From positions 2,951 to 38,218 of the IMG/VR virus record IMGVR_UViG_3300030451_004114: DNA of 35,268 nucleotides; one strand, written 5' to 3'. Positions 19,842 to 29,200 of the stretch are shown here, piece after piece (the stretch's first letter is position 1; each line of letters starts with the position of its first letter). A program made the translations under genes and the position numbers. Source of the DNA: a virus. The notes beneath the pieces are model-generated. The model did no database searches, was not told the origin of the DNA, and worked only from the letters and a program-made list of their open reading frames with translations.

Positions 19842-21152
19842 ATGGCAGCAGATCAAGCAGCAAGATACGAAGAATTTATAATCGAGTCTAACGATGGTTC
19901 TAAAACCGTAGACCTTAGATTTGGTGTGATATCTTTTCAATATTTTGAAGATTTATTTTCTCCAACATTAACTGCCAAAGTATTGGTTATGAGTTCTGGT
20001 GGTGGTGATGTCGATGATTATAAAGGAACTGGTGGTAAGAAAGCAATATTACAAGGTTTACCTATTGTTGGTGGAGAAAGAGTATCCGTTAAATTAAAAA
20101 CTCGTATCGGTGAAGGAATTGATTTGAGTAGTAATCCACTTTATGTTGGTGGTGTTAGTGATATATCTGCTGCTGATGGTAATAAGGAAGTATTTACATT
20201 GAATTTAGTTTCTAAAGCTGCAATTACAAATGAAACTGCCAGAGTAACAAAGAAATATCCAACTACTCAAAAGATTTCTGAATCTGTAAAACAAATTGCC
20301 AAAGAATTTTTATTAGTTGAGTTACCAAGTGAAAACCTTGACGATTCTAAAAATCAATATGGATTTATTGGTAATCTCAGAAAACCATTTACTGTACTAA
20401 CATGGTTAGCAGCCAAGGCAATTCCTGCCAGTGGTAAAAAAGATTCAACAGCAGGATATCTTTTTTATGAAACACTTGATGGTCATTACTTTAGGTCAAT
20501 TGATGAACTAATCAAGCAAGAAGCATACGCAGAATATAAAGAAGATAGTGTAAGTAAAACAGAACTTGAAGCTGGTGTCGAAGATACAGGAACCAAGATT
20601 ATGTCTTATGCTTTCAAGCAGAATACAAATATTCTAGAAAAACTTAGAACTGGTGCCCTTTCATCTAAAAACATTTTCTTTGATCCCCTGACATTTGAAT
20701 TCCCACAGTTTACATATAAGTTAAAAGACTTCGCAGAACAACTGGACGTAATGGGAGAACCTCCTGTATTACCACCAATGGAAGCAGGTAGTAGTGAAAG
20801 TCTTGGAGATTATCCAACAAGGATAATGACAGGAATACTAGATCGTGGTACAATGGATAAAGATGTCAAAATTGAAAAAAACGCAGAACCTGAAAAAATC
20901 CAGTCCCAAGCTATTGCTCGTTATAATCTATTAATGACTCAGGCAGTTCGTGTTACAGTAGCATGTAATTCTGATCTAAGAGTTGGTATGATTATTAAAT
21001 TAAACTTTAGAAATCAAAGTTTTGATAAGTCAAATGAATATGATGAGCACACAAGTGGACTATATATGATAAAAGAACTTTGCCATCAATTTACCCAGTT
21101 AGACTCCCTTACATCAATGTTATTAGTGAGAGATTCTTACGGTAGAAAATAA
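19842..21152 (+). CDS. gp27: Baseplate hub subunit gp27
   Basis: The 436-residue protein is the expected gp27-type hub ring (T4 gp27 is 391 aa): ESNDGSKTVDLRFGVISFQY, EDLFSPTLTAKVLVMSSGG, ERVSVKLKTRIGEGIDLSSN and a C-terminal LRVGMIIKLNFRNQSFDKSN, TSGLYMIKELCHQFTQLDSL. These beta-barrel-type segments occur in gp27 and VgrG-like hub proteins. gp27 connects the tail tube to the gp5 spike. It begins one base after the peptidase-hub gene and is followed by cp12 and gp5. Confidence 0.87.
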   Translation: MAADQAARYEEFIIESNDGSKTVDLRFGVISFQYFEDLFSPTLTAKVLVMSSGGGDVDDYKGTGGKKAILQGLPIVGGERVSVKLKTRIGEGIDLSSNPLYVGGVSDISAADGNKEVFTLNLVSKAAITNETARVTKKYPTTQKISESVKQIAKEFLLVELPSENLDDSKNQYGFIGNLRKPFTVLTWLAAKAIPASGKKDSTAGYLFYETLDGHYFRSIDELIKQEAYAEYKEDSVSKTELEAGVEDTGTKIMSYAFKQNTNILEKLRTGALSSKNIFFDPLTFEFPQFTYKLKDFAEQLDVMGEPPVLPPMEAGSSESLGDYPTRIMTGILDRGTMDKDVKIEKNAEPEKIQSQAIARYNLLMTQAVRVTVACNSDLRVGMIIKLNFRNQSFDKSNEYDEHTSGLYMIKELCHQFTQLDSLTSMLLVRDSYGRK

Positions 21153-21170
21153 CCTAATTCCCAAAAAAAC

Positions 21171-21398
21171 ATGAAAACCATAGAAGACCACATCGCAAAA
21201 GACAAAGAGATCCTTGCTGATCCTAAAACCTCTGAACCAATGCGACATCATGTCGAAGATGAGTTACATGATTTAGAAGAATATGTGGATCATCACAAAG
21301 AAGAGATCAAAGCAGGTGATCACCATGATCCAGATGTATTAGAATTATTTTGTGATATTCACCCAGACGAACCAGAGTGTTTGATTTATGACGACTAA
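21171..21398 (+). CDS. cp12: CP12-type Calvin cycle regulator
   Basis: CP12 is a small redox protein that binds glyceraldehyde-3-phosphate dehydrogenase and phosphoribulokinase and so inhibits the Calvin cycle. The 75-residue protein ends VLELFCDIHPDEPECLIYDD, the classical CP12 terminus with Cys61 and Cys70 (C-x8-C, the GAPDH-binding pair). The helical middle (HHVEDELHDLEEYVDHHKEE) recalls the CP12 core. The N-terminal cysteine pair that binds phosphoribulokinase in full CP12 proteins is absent. CP12 is a known cyanophage auxiliary gene. Here it lies between gp27 and gp5, so it is probably expressed with late structural genes. Confidence 0.88.
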   Translation: MKTIEDHIAKDKEILADPKTSEPMRHHVEDELHDLEEYVDHHKEEIKAGDHHDPDVLELFCDIHPDEPECLIYDD

Positions 21399-24300
21399 TG
21401 ATAGATGAAGCAACGTTTAAAAGTAATTTTGTAGGACGTGATGGATTTAGATGGTTTATTGCTCAAGTAGCACCTTCCAAGAAAAATAGAAAACAAAGAA
21501 AAGGTGGTTGGGGCAATAGATATAAAATTAGAATCATGGGGTACCATCCCTTTAATGATACTATTACAGATGATGACCTACCGTATGCACATGTGTTAAT
21601 GCCACCTACTGCAGGTAGTGGTGCAGCGAACACGTCGGAGTCTTGTATGATTAGACAGGGAGACGTTGTATTCGGATTCTTCTTAGATGGAGATGATGGA
21701 CAACTCCCTGTTATTTTAGGTTTATTTGGAAGAACTCCTCAGGTAAAGAGTGGAGAAGCAAAGGATGGAGATAGTCAAGAATTTAAACCTTTTAGTGGTT
21801 ACACTGATGAGATTGTTGCAACTTCCAAGATGGGTCAGGAAGAAGCAAATGATAACCAAGGAGTTGTCAATCTTCCTGATGCAAGAAACCCCAAGAATTC
21901 TCAAGGGGGAGTTGTTGATGGTTTATTAGGTGGAAACTTAACAGATCAATTAGAGTCTGTATCAGGATCGTTAGATAGTGCATTAGGAGCAGTAAGTCAA
22001 GGAATAGCAGAGGTTCCAGGTGTTGCTGGTCAACAAGCAAATGTTGTTAGTAATGCTGGTGGAGCAATTAGAGGTGCTACTCAGGGTGTTTTGAGTGGAT
22101 CATCCAGTGTGATATCAGAGGCAATTTCTGGAGCAGTTAAATCAGCACAAGCAGGTGATCTTTTAGGTGCAGCAACACAGGCACTAAAGGCAACAGAAGC
22201 TGCTACTGGTATTGTTGCTTCTATCGGACAAGATGCTGCCACGATTGCAAATAATATTAAGTCATTTGCATCAATATCAAATGCAAACCTTGCCAAGTAT
22301 ATTACTCAACCAGGTGGATATCAAAACCAATCAACTCTACCTGCCATTATTCCTTCAGGTAATGATGCACTGGACAATTTAATCTCTGCAAGAAATGCCA
22401 GTTCACAGATGGCAAGAAATAAAAAGTCTGGTACACCAAATACAGATAGTTTGGCAAATGGTCTAAGAGTTGAACCTGCGGGTGGAAGCACTGCTATTTC
22501 TAGTATCGATTCTGCTATCAATAATACTGTTACTAAACTACAAACAACCAGAGGAGTTTACGATTCAAATAAGGAAATTGCAAGAACAGCAGAAAAAATA
22601 ATTAAGGTTATTAGACCGATGATTGAGATTTCCTTGAAGCAAGTTAATAATGAAGTTACAAGTAGAACTCCTGATGGTTTAGAGAAACAATATAAACTTT
22701 TCTATGAGAGAAAACTTAATGCATTATATTATCAAGCTCTTGGTATTACAACGTCAGGTATTGGACAGTTTCAAGCGGGAAATACTGGTATTACAACTGC
22801 AATGACTGTAGCAGCACATCAAGCAGGATTAGACAGACAACTTGAATTTGAAGATCCTATTGTTGCATTTGAAGAAGCACAAAATGATATCTTACAAACT
22901 GTAGAAGATGATGTCACATCCAGAATGAACACTCATGTGGCAAGAACACTAAGATTTATTGCAGAAAGTCCTGCAGATGTTCCCAAGTGTGTTGCAGAAA
23001 ATTTAATGGTTAGAGCAACAGTTGAAATTGGTTATGGATTAGAAGAAGCATGTAAACCATATCTCATTCCATTAGAACCAATCAATGGTAATATTAATGT
23101 TACTGATTATGTCTGGTCATCACCAGAAGTTTACGAACCTATTGAACCTGTTGATGGTGCACCTAATTTTGGTATAGTTTTAGGTGGTGGTGGATACACT
23201 GTTCCAGTTGTAGATAAGGACAGAGTAATGAGAGTAACTCCAATTGCTGCTGGTGAATCAAGAGATAAACAATTATTGTTCCAAAATGAAACCCCATACT
23301 CTGCTGATCCAACATATGATGGAGGAGTATTAGGTAAGTGTTATACAGGACCACCTATATGTAGTGGTTTGATTGTTGAAATTATTGGTGGTAATGCAAC
23401 TAAAAATGCAACAGTATCTCCAATTTTTGAAAGAATACCAACAGAGGAAGAAGTTGGACAGTTTGCTGCTGCCGTTGGTGGAACTGGTGTTCTTGCAATT
23501 CAAGTTGTGGATCCTGGTGAGGGATATAAGAAAACACCAAAAATTGTTGTAAAGGATCACTCAAATCAAGGGTTTGGATGTATTGCCGAGGCAAAGATTG
23601 ATTTTAATACGGGATCTCCTACATATGGTCAGTTATTAAGAATCACTGTTAAATCTCCTGGTCAATCATATCCACCTAATGTTTGTCCAGAGACTATTAC
23701 AAATGATACTCCTAATAGAGTAGTCAAAGCAGCAAAAGAAGGTGGTTACATCAACACTATCAATATTGTTAATACTGGATCTGGTTATAAAGATACTGAC
23801 AAATTCAATACAAATGCACTTAAACCTGTTGTCTCTTTGGGTAAACTGGTCGGTGCCGATATTCTTGAACCAGTTTTATATGATGAATTACCAAACATCA
23901 AACTTCTTTCTGAAACTGGTAAAGGTGCAAAGATTTATCCTATCTTGGATAACCAAGAACCCGTTGAAACATATGGATATAAGAGAATTATTGATTGTGT
24001 AGGTTACTGGTCAACTCAATCTGCTAAAATACCAGTTGGATTTGTAAATGGTCGTCCTTACTATGGTGCATATCATTCACATAACAATGGAATTTTGATG
24101 ACAGGTGCAGTTCATACTAAGTTCAGTGTTATTATCTACACTACTCCTGATGCAAGTATTGCAAATGCTGATGCAATCCCAGATGCATCGACTGTATCAG
24201 GTACAACATCTACTGCTGATCAAGTTGTGTTACCATTACAAGGTACAGATGCAGCTACGACTACGACAACTACAACGTCATTAACAGATGCAGTAAGTTC

Positions 24301-24448
24301 TCAATCTGGATTCGCGGCCAATCCGACCCAGACATCTACCACTGCTGGTGGTGGTACACAGACTACAACAACTGGTAATCAATCAACCCCACCTCCAAGT
24401 CCACCAAGTTCTCCACCTAGTGGTGGCGGTGGCGGATACGGATACTAA
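21398..24448 (+). CDS. gp5: Giant gp5-like baseplate hub/spike protein, no lysozyme domain
   Basis: The 1016-residue protein starts with a gp5-type OB-fold region: GRDGFRWFIAQVAPSKKNRK, RYKIRIMGYHPFNDTITDDD, LPYAHVLMPPTAGSGAANTS, RQGDVVFGFFLDGDDGQLPV and ILGLFGRTP. T4 gp5 (575 aa) continues with a lysozyme; no lysozyme motif is visible here. Instead there is a Ser/Ala/Gly-rich part (about 160-340), a helical part, and three 'GxGY' segments (PGEGYKKTP, PGQSYPPN, GSGYKDTD) at about 700-800. A YYGAYHSHNNGILMTGAVHT segment follows. The end is Thr/Ser/Pro/Gly-rich low complexity (TTTTTT, PPPSPPSSPPS, GGGGG). The protein likely forms the tail hub; the murein cutting may be done by the peptidase domain two genes upstream. 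Confidence 0.82.
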   Translation: MIDEATFKSNFVGRDGFRWFIAQVAPSKKNRKQRKGGWGNRYKIRIMGYHPFNDTITDDDLPYAHVLMPPTAGSGAANTSESCMIRQGDVVFGFFLDGDDGQLPVILGLFGRTPQVKSGEAKDGDSQEFKPFSGYTDEIVATSKMGQEEANDNQGVVNLPDARNPKNSQGGVVDGLLGGNLTDQLESVSGSLDSALGAVSQGIAEVPGVAGQQANVVSNAGGAIRGATQGVLSGSSSVISEAISGAVKSAQAGDLLGAATQALKATEAATGIVASIGQDAATIANNIKSFASISNANLAKYITQPGGYQNQSTLPAIIPSGNDALDNLISARNASSQMARNKKSGTPNTDSLANGLRVEPAGGSTAISSIDSAINNTVTKLQTTRGVYDSNKEIARTAEKIIKVIRPMIEISLKQVNNEVTSRTPDGLEKQYKLFYERKLNALYYQALGITTSGIGQFQAGNTGITTAMTVAAHQAGLDRQLEFEDPIVAFEEAQNDILQTVEDDVTSRMNTHVARTLRFIAESPADVPKCVAENLMVRATVEIGYGLEEACKPYLIPLEPINGNINVTDYVWSSPEVYEPIEPVDGAPNFGIVLGGGGYTVPVVDKDRVMRVTPIAAGESRDKQLLFQNETPYSADPTYDGGVLGKCYTGPPICSGLIVEIIGGNATKNATVSPIFERIPTEEEVGQFAAAVGGTGVLAIQVVDPGEGYKKTPKIVVKDHSNQGFGCIAEAKIDFNTGSPTYGQLLRITVKSPGQSYPPNVCPETITNDTPNRVVKAAKEGGYINTINIVNTGSGYKDTDKFNTNALKPVVSLGKLVGADILEPVLYDELPNIKLLSETGKGAKIYPILDNQEPVETYGYKRIIDCVGYWSTQSAKIPVGFVNGRPYYGAYHSHNNGILMTGAVHTKFSVIIYTTPDASIANADAIPDASTVSGTTSTADQVVLPLQGTDAATTTTTTTSLTDAVSSQSGFAANPTQTSTTAGGGTQTTTTGNQSTPPPSPPSSPPSGGGGGYGY

Positions 24449-24451
24449 ATA
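24444..24451 (+). promoter_or_regulatory. Late-promoter-like ACTAAATA
   Basis: ACTAAATA overlaps the gp5 stop codon and ends only 5 bases before the next ATG. It is the same variant that precedes the 925-aa fibre gene. Activity is uncertain. Confidence 0.35.
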
Positions 24452-24456
24452 TTGAC

Positions 24457-24993
24457 ATGGCAAGACAAACAAAAGAACCAGCATACATAAAACAATTCGG
24501 ACCTAACTTAGCAATTTCTTCTGCTAATAATGTTGGGACTGGTGGAGAAGAAGCATATAAAATGTATTCTGTAAACTTACAGGAGGATGTTGCCTTCCAT
24601 AGTTTTGCAGAAAACGGAACTTTTAGATGGCATAGTGATAAAAGTATAGAAGTAGATGCAGGTATCACTGGAGACGGTGGACTTGATATGATGTTTATGT
24701 GTCATAATGGAAGTTATCAAGTAACTGCTGATAATGGCACAATTGTTTTAAAAGGAGAAAATGTTGTTATTGAAGCAACTAATGGAGTTTCGATCAAGGC
24801 AAAGACATTTTCTCATAATTCAAAAAACTATACTGCAACTGCAACAGCTGCCAGTAGTTCTTTTAGTAAAGGAAGTTGGCAAGCAAATAGAAAACTGCTT
24901 CCAGGTGGTGCATCCAGTTTCAGTGGATCTGCCTTCAAAGGATCGCGTGTAGCAAAGGAGCAACTCCTTACCAGAGCACCTAATGTCAGATAG
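24457..24993 (+). CDS. Spike beta-helix-type protein, 178 aa
   Basis: The central part has short valine/isoleucine-alternating strands (NGTIVLKGENVVIEATNGVS, IKAKTFSHNSKN) like the repeated strands of gp5 or VgrG spikes. In front lies a beta-rich SFAENGTFRWHSDKSIEVDA. It may provide a separate spike needle or tip, since the upstream gp5 has no evident C-terminal beta-helix. The C-terminal part is Ser/Ala/Gly-rich and basic. Function is inferred from fold pattern and location only. The gene ends the hub cluster. Confidence 0.6.
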   Translation: MARQTKEPAYIKQFGPNLAISSANNVGTGGEEAYKMYSVNLQEDVAFHSFAENGTFRWHSDKSIEVDAGITGDGGLDMMFMCHNGSYQVTADNGTIVLKGENVVIEATNGVSIKAKTFSHNSKNYTATATAASSSFSKGSWQANRKLLPGGASSFSGSAFKGSRVAKEQLLTRAPNVR

Positions 24994-25011
24994 AAAACTG
25001 GCACACAGGCA

Positions 25012-25041
25012 TTGACAAGGGGGTGGGTTTTGCCCTATACT
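25012..25041 (+). promoter_or_regulatory. Sigma70 promoter TTGACA-N18-TATACT
   Basis: TTGACA (25012-25017) and TATACT (25036-25041), 18 bases apart, lie in the 71-base gap before the gene at 25065. This is a host-type promoter in a region otherwise served by late promoters. Confidence 0.75.
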
Positions 25042-25064
25042 ATAAGAGTAATTAACAAAACCCC

Positions 25065-25283
25065 ATGAATCCAGATTTCTCTATCGAAGAAACAGACTCT
25101 TTCGTTTTCGGTGTTGTTGTGGACATCTGCACCCGCACATTTGTATTACTCAGTGATCAAGGTGAAGAAAAGGAAGTCCAATGTGATAGTTACCAACAAT
25201 TTACCAATGTCCTTGAGTTTGTCAGAGGAAGTTTGGAACCTAACCAAGTTCTATATGCAGAACCTGCAGTAAGTCTTAGATGA
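25065..25283 (+). CDS. Hypothetical 72-aa protein under a sigma70 promoter
   Basis: Unrecognised acidic protein: SIEETDSFVFGVVVDICTRT, then FVLLSDQGEEKEVQCDSYQQ, ending AEPAVSLR. The beta-rich front could be a small SH3/OB-like fold. It is directly preceded by a consensus host promoter, so it may be expressed early although it lies among late genes. Its stop codon overlaps the late promoter of the next gene. Confidence 0.65.
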   Translation: MNPDFSIEETDSFVFGVVVDICTRTFVLLSDQGEEKEVQCDSYQQFTNVLEFVRGSLEPNQVLYAEPAVSLR

Positions 25284-25289
25284 TAAATA
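25282..25289 (+). promoter_or_regulatory. Late promoter GATAAATA overlapping a stop codon
   Basis: GATAAATA begins within the TGA of the preceding gene and ends 18 bases before the next ATG, the same design as at the end of thyX. Confidence 0.68.
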
Positions 25290-25307
25290 TTGAAAAGATA
25301 ATATGAG

Positions 25308-25595
25308 ATGTCTTTTCAATATGAACTGACGGTAAATTATCGTTGGTATGATAATAAAACTACAATTTGTTTATTCTATTACATTCAAGGTGCTCCATTC
25401 ACTTTTGATGAATTGCCTTCATTAATGCAAGATCATCCAGAAGTAATAGCAGAAGCAGATTCACATGAACCTCTTGAACCAGAAGATATGTGGAAGGTTT
25501 CTAACTATCTAATTCAAGAACAAATGCATCCATGTCTCTTTGTAGTACCAGTGGATCATCCAGAATTATTACCTGATATAGCAAAATCCGAATGA
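25308..25595 (+). CDS. Hypothetical 95-aa protein
   Basis: Not recognised. It starts with a beta-strand pattern (FQYELTVNYRWYDNKTTICL, FYYIQGAP), then an acidic helical part (FDELPSLMQDHPEVIAEADS) and LIQEQMHPCLFVVPVDHPEL. There is no signal or membrane segment. It overlaps the next gene by ATGA. It may be a small tail accessory or an assembly factor; this is only a guess from location. Confidence 0.62.
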   Translation: MSFQYELTVNYRWYDNKTTICLFYYIQGAPFTFDELPSLMQDHPEVIAEADSHEPLEPEDMWKVSNYLIQEQMHPCLFVVPVDHPELLPDIAKSE

Positions 25596-25816
25596 AACTA
25601 ACACAAGAAGTTATTGATAAGATCCAAGAAGCAATGATGCATACCAAAAAGGATGGTAGTATTAATTGGCAAGATAGTGATGAGATAGAGGTAAATTTAG
25701 CAGGTACATTTGCTGCTGATAAATTTATTGTAATTAAAAATAAGACTAAAGACCCTGTTGTAAGTGCTTTACCACATCCTGACTTTGATTATGAAAAGAA
25801 AGAGTGGAAGAAATGA
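25592..25816 (+). CDS. Hypothetical 74-aa protein
   Basis: Unrecognised; begins MKLTQEVIDKIQEAMMHTKK. A helix is followed by DGSINWQDSDEIEVNLAGTF and a beta/turn end VVSALPHPDFDYEKKEWKK. It overlaps the upstream and downstream genes by ATGA, so it is translationally coupled in the 25.3-26.1 kb cassette. Confidence 0.62.
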   Translation: MKLTQEVIDKIQEAMMHTKKDGSINWQDSDEIEVNLAGTFAADKFIVIKNKTKDPVVSALPHPDFDYEKKEWKK

Positions 25817-26142
25817 AGTTCGAGTTTGAAAAATCCTTTGGTGAAGGTACAGATCCTTGGTACGAAAAGGCAGAGAGATGGGCAAAGAAGCAACGCTTTC
25901 CTATCTCTTTCCTTGCGTCAGGTATTATTGAGTGGTTAAAGAATAAATGGATTGATATTAAAATTGCAAATACGATGAGAGATATAGATAGACAATCAGA
26001 AGAAATTAAAAAGATATGGGATCAGTATGATGAAGAAGAGAAAAGACAATTTGCTCCAGAGTACATAGAAACTCCATCTGAAGTGGAAGGATTGATGGAT
26101 ATGGAGTTAAAAAGACCTGTAAAATGGGAAGATCTACCATAA
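25813..26142 (+). CDS. Hypothetical 109-aa helical protein
   Basis: The ATG at 25813 (overlapping the upstream stop as ATGA) is preferred over the in-frame GTG at 25804. The product starts MKFEFEKSFGEGTDPWYEKA and is largely helical and charged: RWAKKQRFPISFLASGIIEW, LKNKWIDIKIANTMRDIDRQ, SEEIKKIWDQYDEEEKRQ. There is one mildly hydrophobic stretch, FPISFLASGII. No function is recognised. It ends the small cassette before the giant virion gene. Confidence 0.62.
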   Translation: MKFEFEKSFGEGTDPWYEKAERWAKKQRFPISFLASGIIEWLKNKWIDIKIANTMRDIDRQSEEIKKIWDQYDEEEKRQFAPEYIETPSEVEGLMDMELKRPVKWEDLP

Positions 26143-26187
26143 TTAGCTAGAAATAAGCATACATATATTATATGGGTCTTTTAGTCT

Positions 26188-26195
26188 TCTAAATA
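26188..26195 (+). promoter_or_regulatory. Late-promoter-like TCTAAATA before the 1721-aa gene
   Basis: TCTAAATA lies 35 bases before the ATG in an 88-base AT-rich spacer. The next giant gene has ACTAAATA at exactly the same 35-base distance, which argues that this variant is functional. Confidence 0.5.
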
Positions 26196-26230
26196 GAACA
26201 GCATAACATTTTGTATCAGCATAGGGAAAG

Positions 26231-29200
26231 ATGCCTCTTAGTAAGCTAGAAAATTTTATTAAGAACACTGAAGGTCGTATTTTATATGTCAATCCAAGTG
26301 ATATTGACTCTACCGACAGTCTTGATAATCAGGGTAACTCGCTAACGAAACCCTTTAAAACAATTCAGAGGGCGATGTTAGAATCTGCCCGTTTCTCGTA
26401 TGTACGAGGAAAAGATAATGATATTATTGATAAAACAACGATTCTATTGTTCCCTGGTGAGCATTTAATTGATAATAGACCTGGATATGGTATTGTAGAT
26501 AATCTTGGTGCTAAAGCAGTTTCACCTGCTGGTGCACAGTCTGTTGCGTCCACTGAGTTTGGACTAACCTTAAACTCAAACTTTGACCTTTCCCAAGAAG
26601 ATAACGATTTATATAAGTTTAATAGTGTTAATGGTGGTGTAATACTTCCCCGTGGTACTTCTATAGTTGGTCTTGACCTTAGAAAAACAAAAATCAGACC
26701 GAAATATGTTCCAAACCCAACAGATCCTGCTACTCCTGAAAGTGCTATCTTCAGAATCACAGGTCTATGTTACATTTGGCAGTTTACTGTCTTTGATGCT
26801 GACCCTAATGGCACAGTATATACTAACCATCAGAATTTTACAAACCAGTTATATGTCTCAAGACCTCTATTCTCTCACCATAAACTAACTGCATTTGAGT
26901 TTGCAGACGGTGTTAATAAGGCAGAAGGTTATAATTATACTGACTTGAGCATGTATTATTATAAGATGAGTCATGCTTTTGGTCCTAATACTAACAGACC
27001 TATTGCATTCCAGTGGCCAGACCAACAGGGTGACTTTGATAAGCAAAGAACAGAGTGGGAAATTGTTGGTGCACTAGCATCTGATCCTATTGCTATTTCT
27101 AATATTATATCTGGTGACGGTACTACTCCAACTACAACTATTACTGTTGACACAGATGTACCACACTTACTTGATATTGGTACTCCTATTAGAATTACTG
27201 GAATCAACGTTGCTAACTACAACGTCAGTACGACTGTAACCAATGTTGTTACTGACACTAAGTTTACATATACCCTACCACTTATCCCTGTAAACCTAGA
27301 CCCAACACCATCAACATCAAGTCCAAGAGTTACAGTTGAATCTGATACTGTTAAGGGTGCATCACCATATATCTTCAACTGCTCTCTACGTTCTGTTTAT
27401 GGTCTAAATGGATGTCATGGAGATGGTAGTAAGTCAGATGGTTTCCGTTCCATGGTTACAGCGCAGTATACGGCAATTTCTCTACAAAAAGATGACAGAG
27501 CATTTGTAAAATATAACAAGAACGCTGGTACATATGATGGTATTAATATTAGTACACCTTCTTATGGTGCTGACCTACCAGCTGGTTCTTCCTCAACAAA
27601 CAGTGAGCAAGTATATCACTTAGATAGTAGAGCAGTTTATAGAAAGGGTTGGGAAACATGCCATATGAAATTCACCAATGATGGTGTATGTCAGGTCGTT
27701 TCGGTTTTCGCTATCGGATTTGCAAGACACTTCCAAGCAAGGTCTGGTGCTGACCAATCAATTACTAACTCTAACTCTAACTTTGGTCAAGTTTCTCTAT
27801 ATTCAGATGGATTTAAGAAAGAATCTTTCGGTAAGGATGATCAAATTTATATTACTGGTTTAGTTCCACCAAAAGCAATTCCAAGTTCTGTAGAAACTAA
27901 GATTAGTTATGTTACCCTTGATGTTGGTTTAACAACAGCAGTTGGTGTTTCTTCTCACTTATACCTCAAAGATTTCGTACAAGAAACAGGTGTACCACCA
28001 TCAGGTGCACAGGGTTTCAAAATTGGTGCAAAAGATTTTGATAAGATCTATGTAAACCTCAGTAATACTGGTATTGCAGAAACATATTCAGCACCTATTC
28101 AGATGTTAGATAATACTGTTTCTGTAGGACAGACTATTGCTGCTGGTGAAAATATTGGATATAAACAGACACAATGTGTTGGTACAATTGGTGGTCCAAA
28201 TGATGAAACAACTTTAAACACTAATGGTAATCATACATTCATTACTGGTGAGTCAGTAATTGTACAACAGGATCAAGGTAATATTCCTGATGGTATTAGT
28301 GATCACAGATTATATTATATCATTCGTACATCAACGAACACAATTAAGTTAGCATCAAACTTAACTAACGCTCTAAACGGAAAAGGTCTTAACCTCAATA
28401 ACGTTAAGACTGATGGTAGTTTACAGATTATCTCTAGAGTTTCTGATAAAATACCTGGTAATGTAGGACATCCTGTTCAATTTGACCCTAACCAGAATAA
28501 CTGGTTTATTAAAGTTGAGAGAAATAATGACATATACCCTCAATTACTTTCTAAAGGTGTAGCAGGTATTGGTGATGCTACTTCTGAATCATGGTTTAAT
28601 AGAGTTCAGGAAAATAGATCTCTTGATGAAAGAATCTATACTGCTAGAATGTTTATTCCTAAGGAAGCAGACGATGCAAGAGATCCTAGTGATGGTTTCG
28701 TTGTTCAGGAATCTAAGAATACTAGTGATATTCTTTTCGATCCAGTCCAAATTACTCAAGAACAATACCAGTATGGTAGAAACCCAAGATTTATTGGTAC
28801 ATGTTCCTATGATTCTGTATTAGCAAAGGTAACTCTCTTCTCAGAGAGACCACATACAATGCAGAAAGGACATATGATCGTGGTTAAGGGAGTTAAGAGT
28901 GCAAATAATGTTAACTCAATCGATACTCAAGGTTATAATGGTCGTTTTAAAGTTACTGATATTATAGATTCACATACACTTAAGTATGCACTTACTACTG
29001 GTGATCCTGGTGTGTTCCAGAATGATACATCTGTAAGAGATAGTAAGTTACCAAGATTTGAAAAGAACCAAATTAATGCAAACTTCTACATCTTCCGTCC
29101 AAATATTCTTGAGAACTTTGAGCAAGGATTTAATGATGGTATCTCACAGGCAGACTTTGTTAGTGCATCTTATCCACTAGACATTGAGTTTGATGATCGT

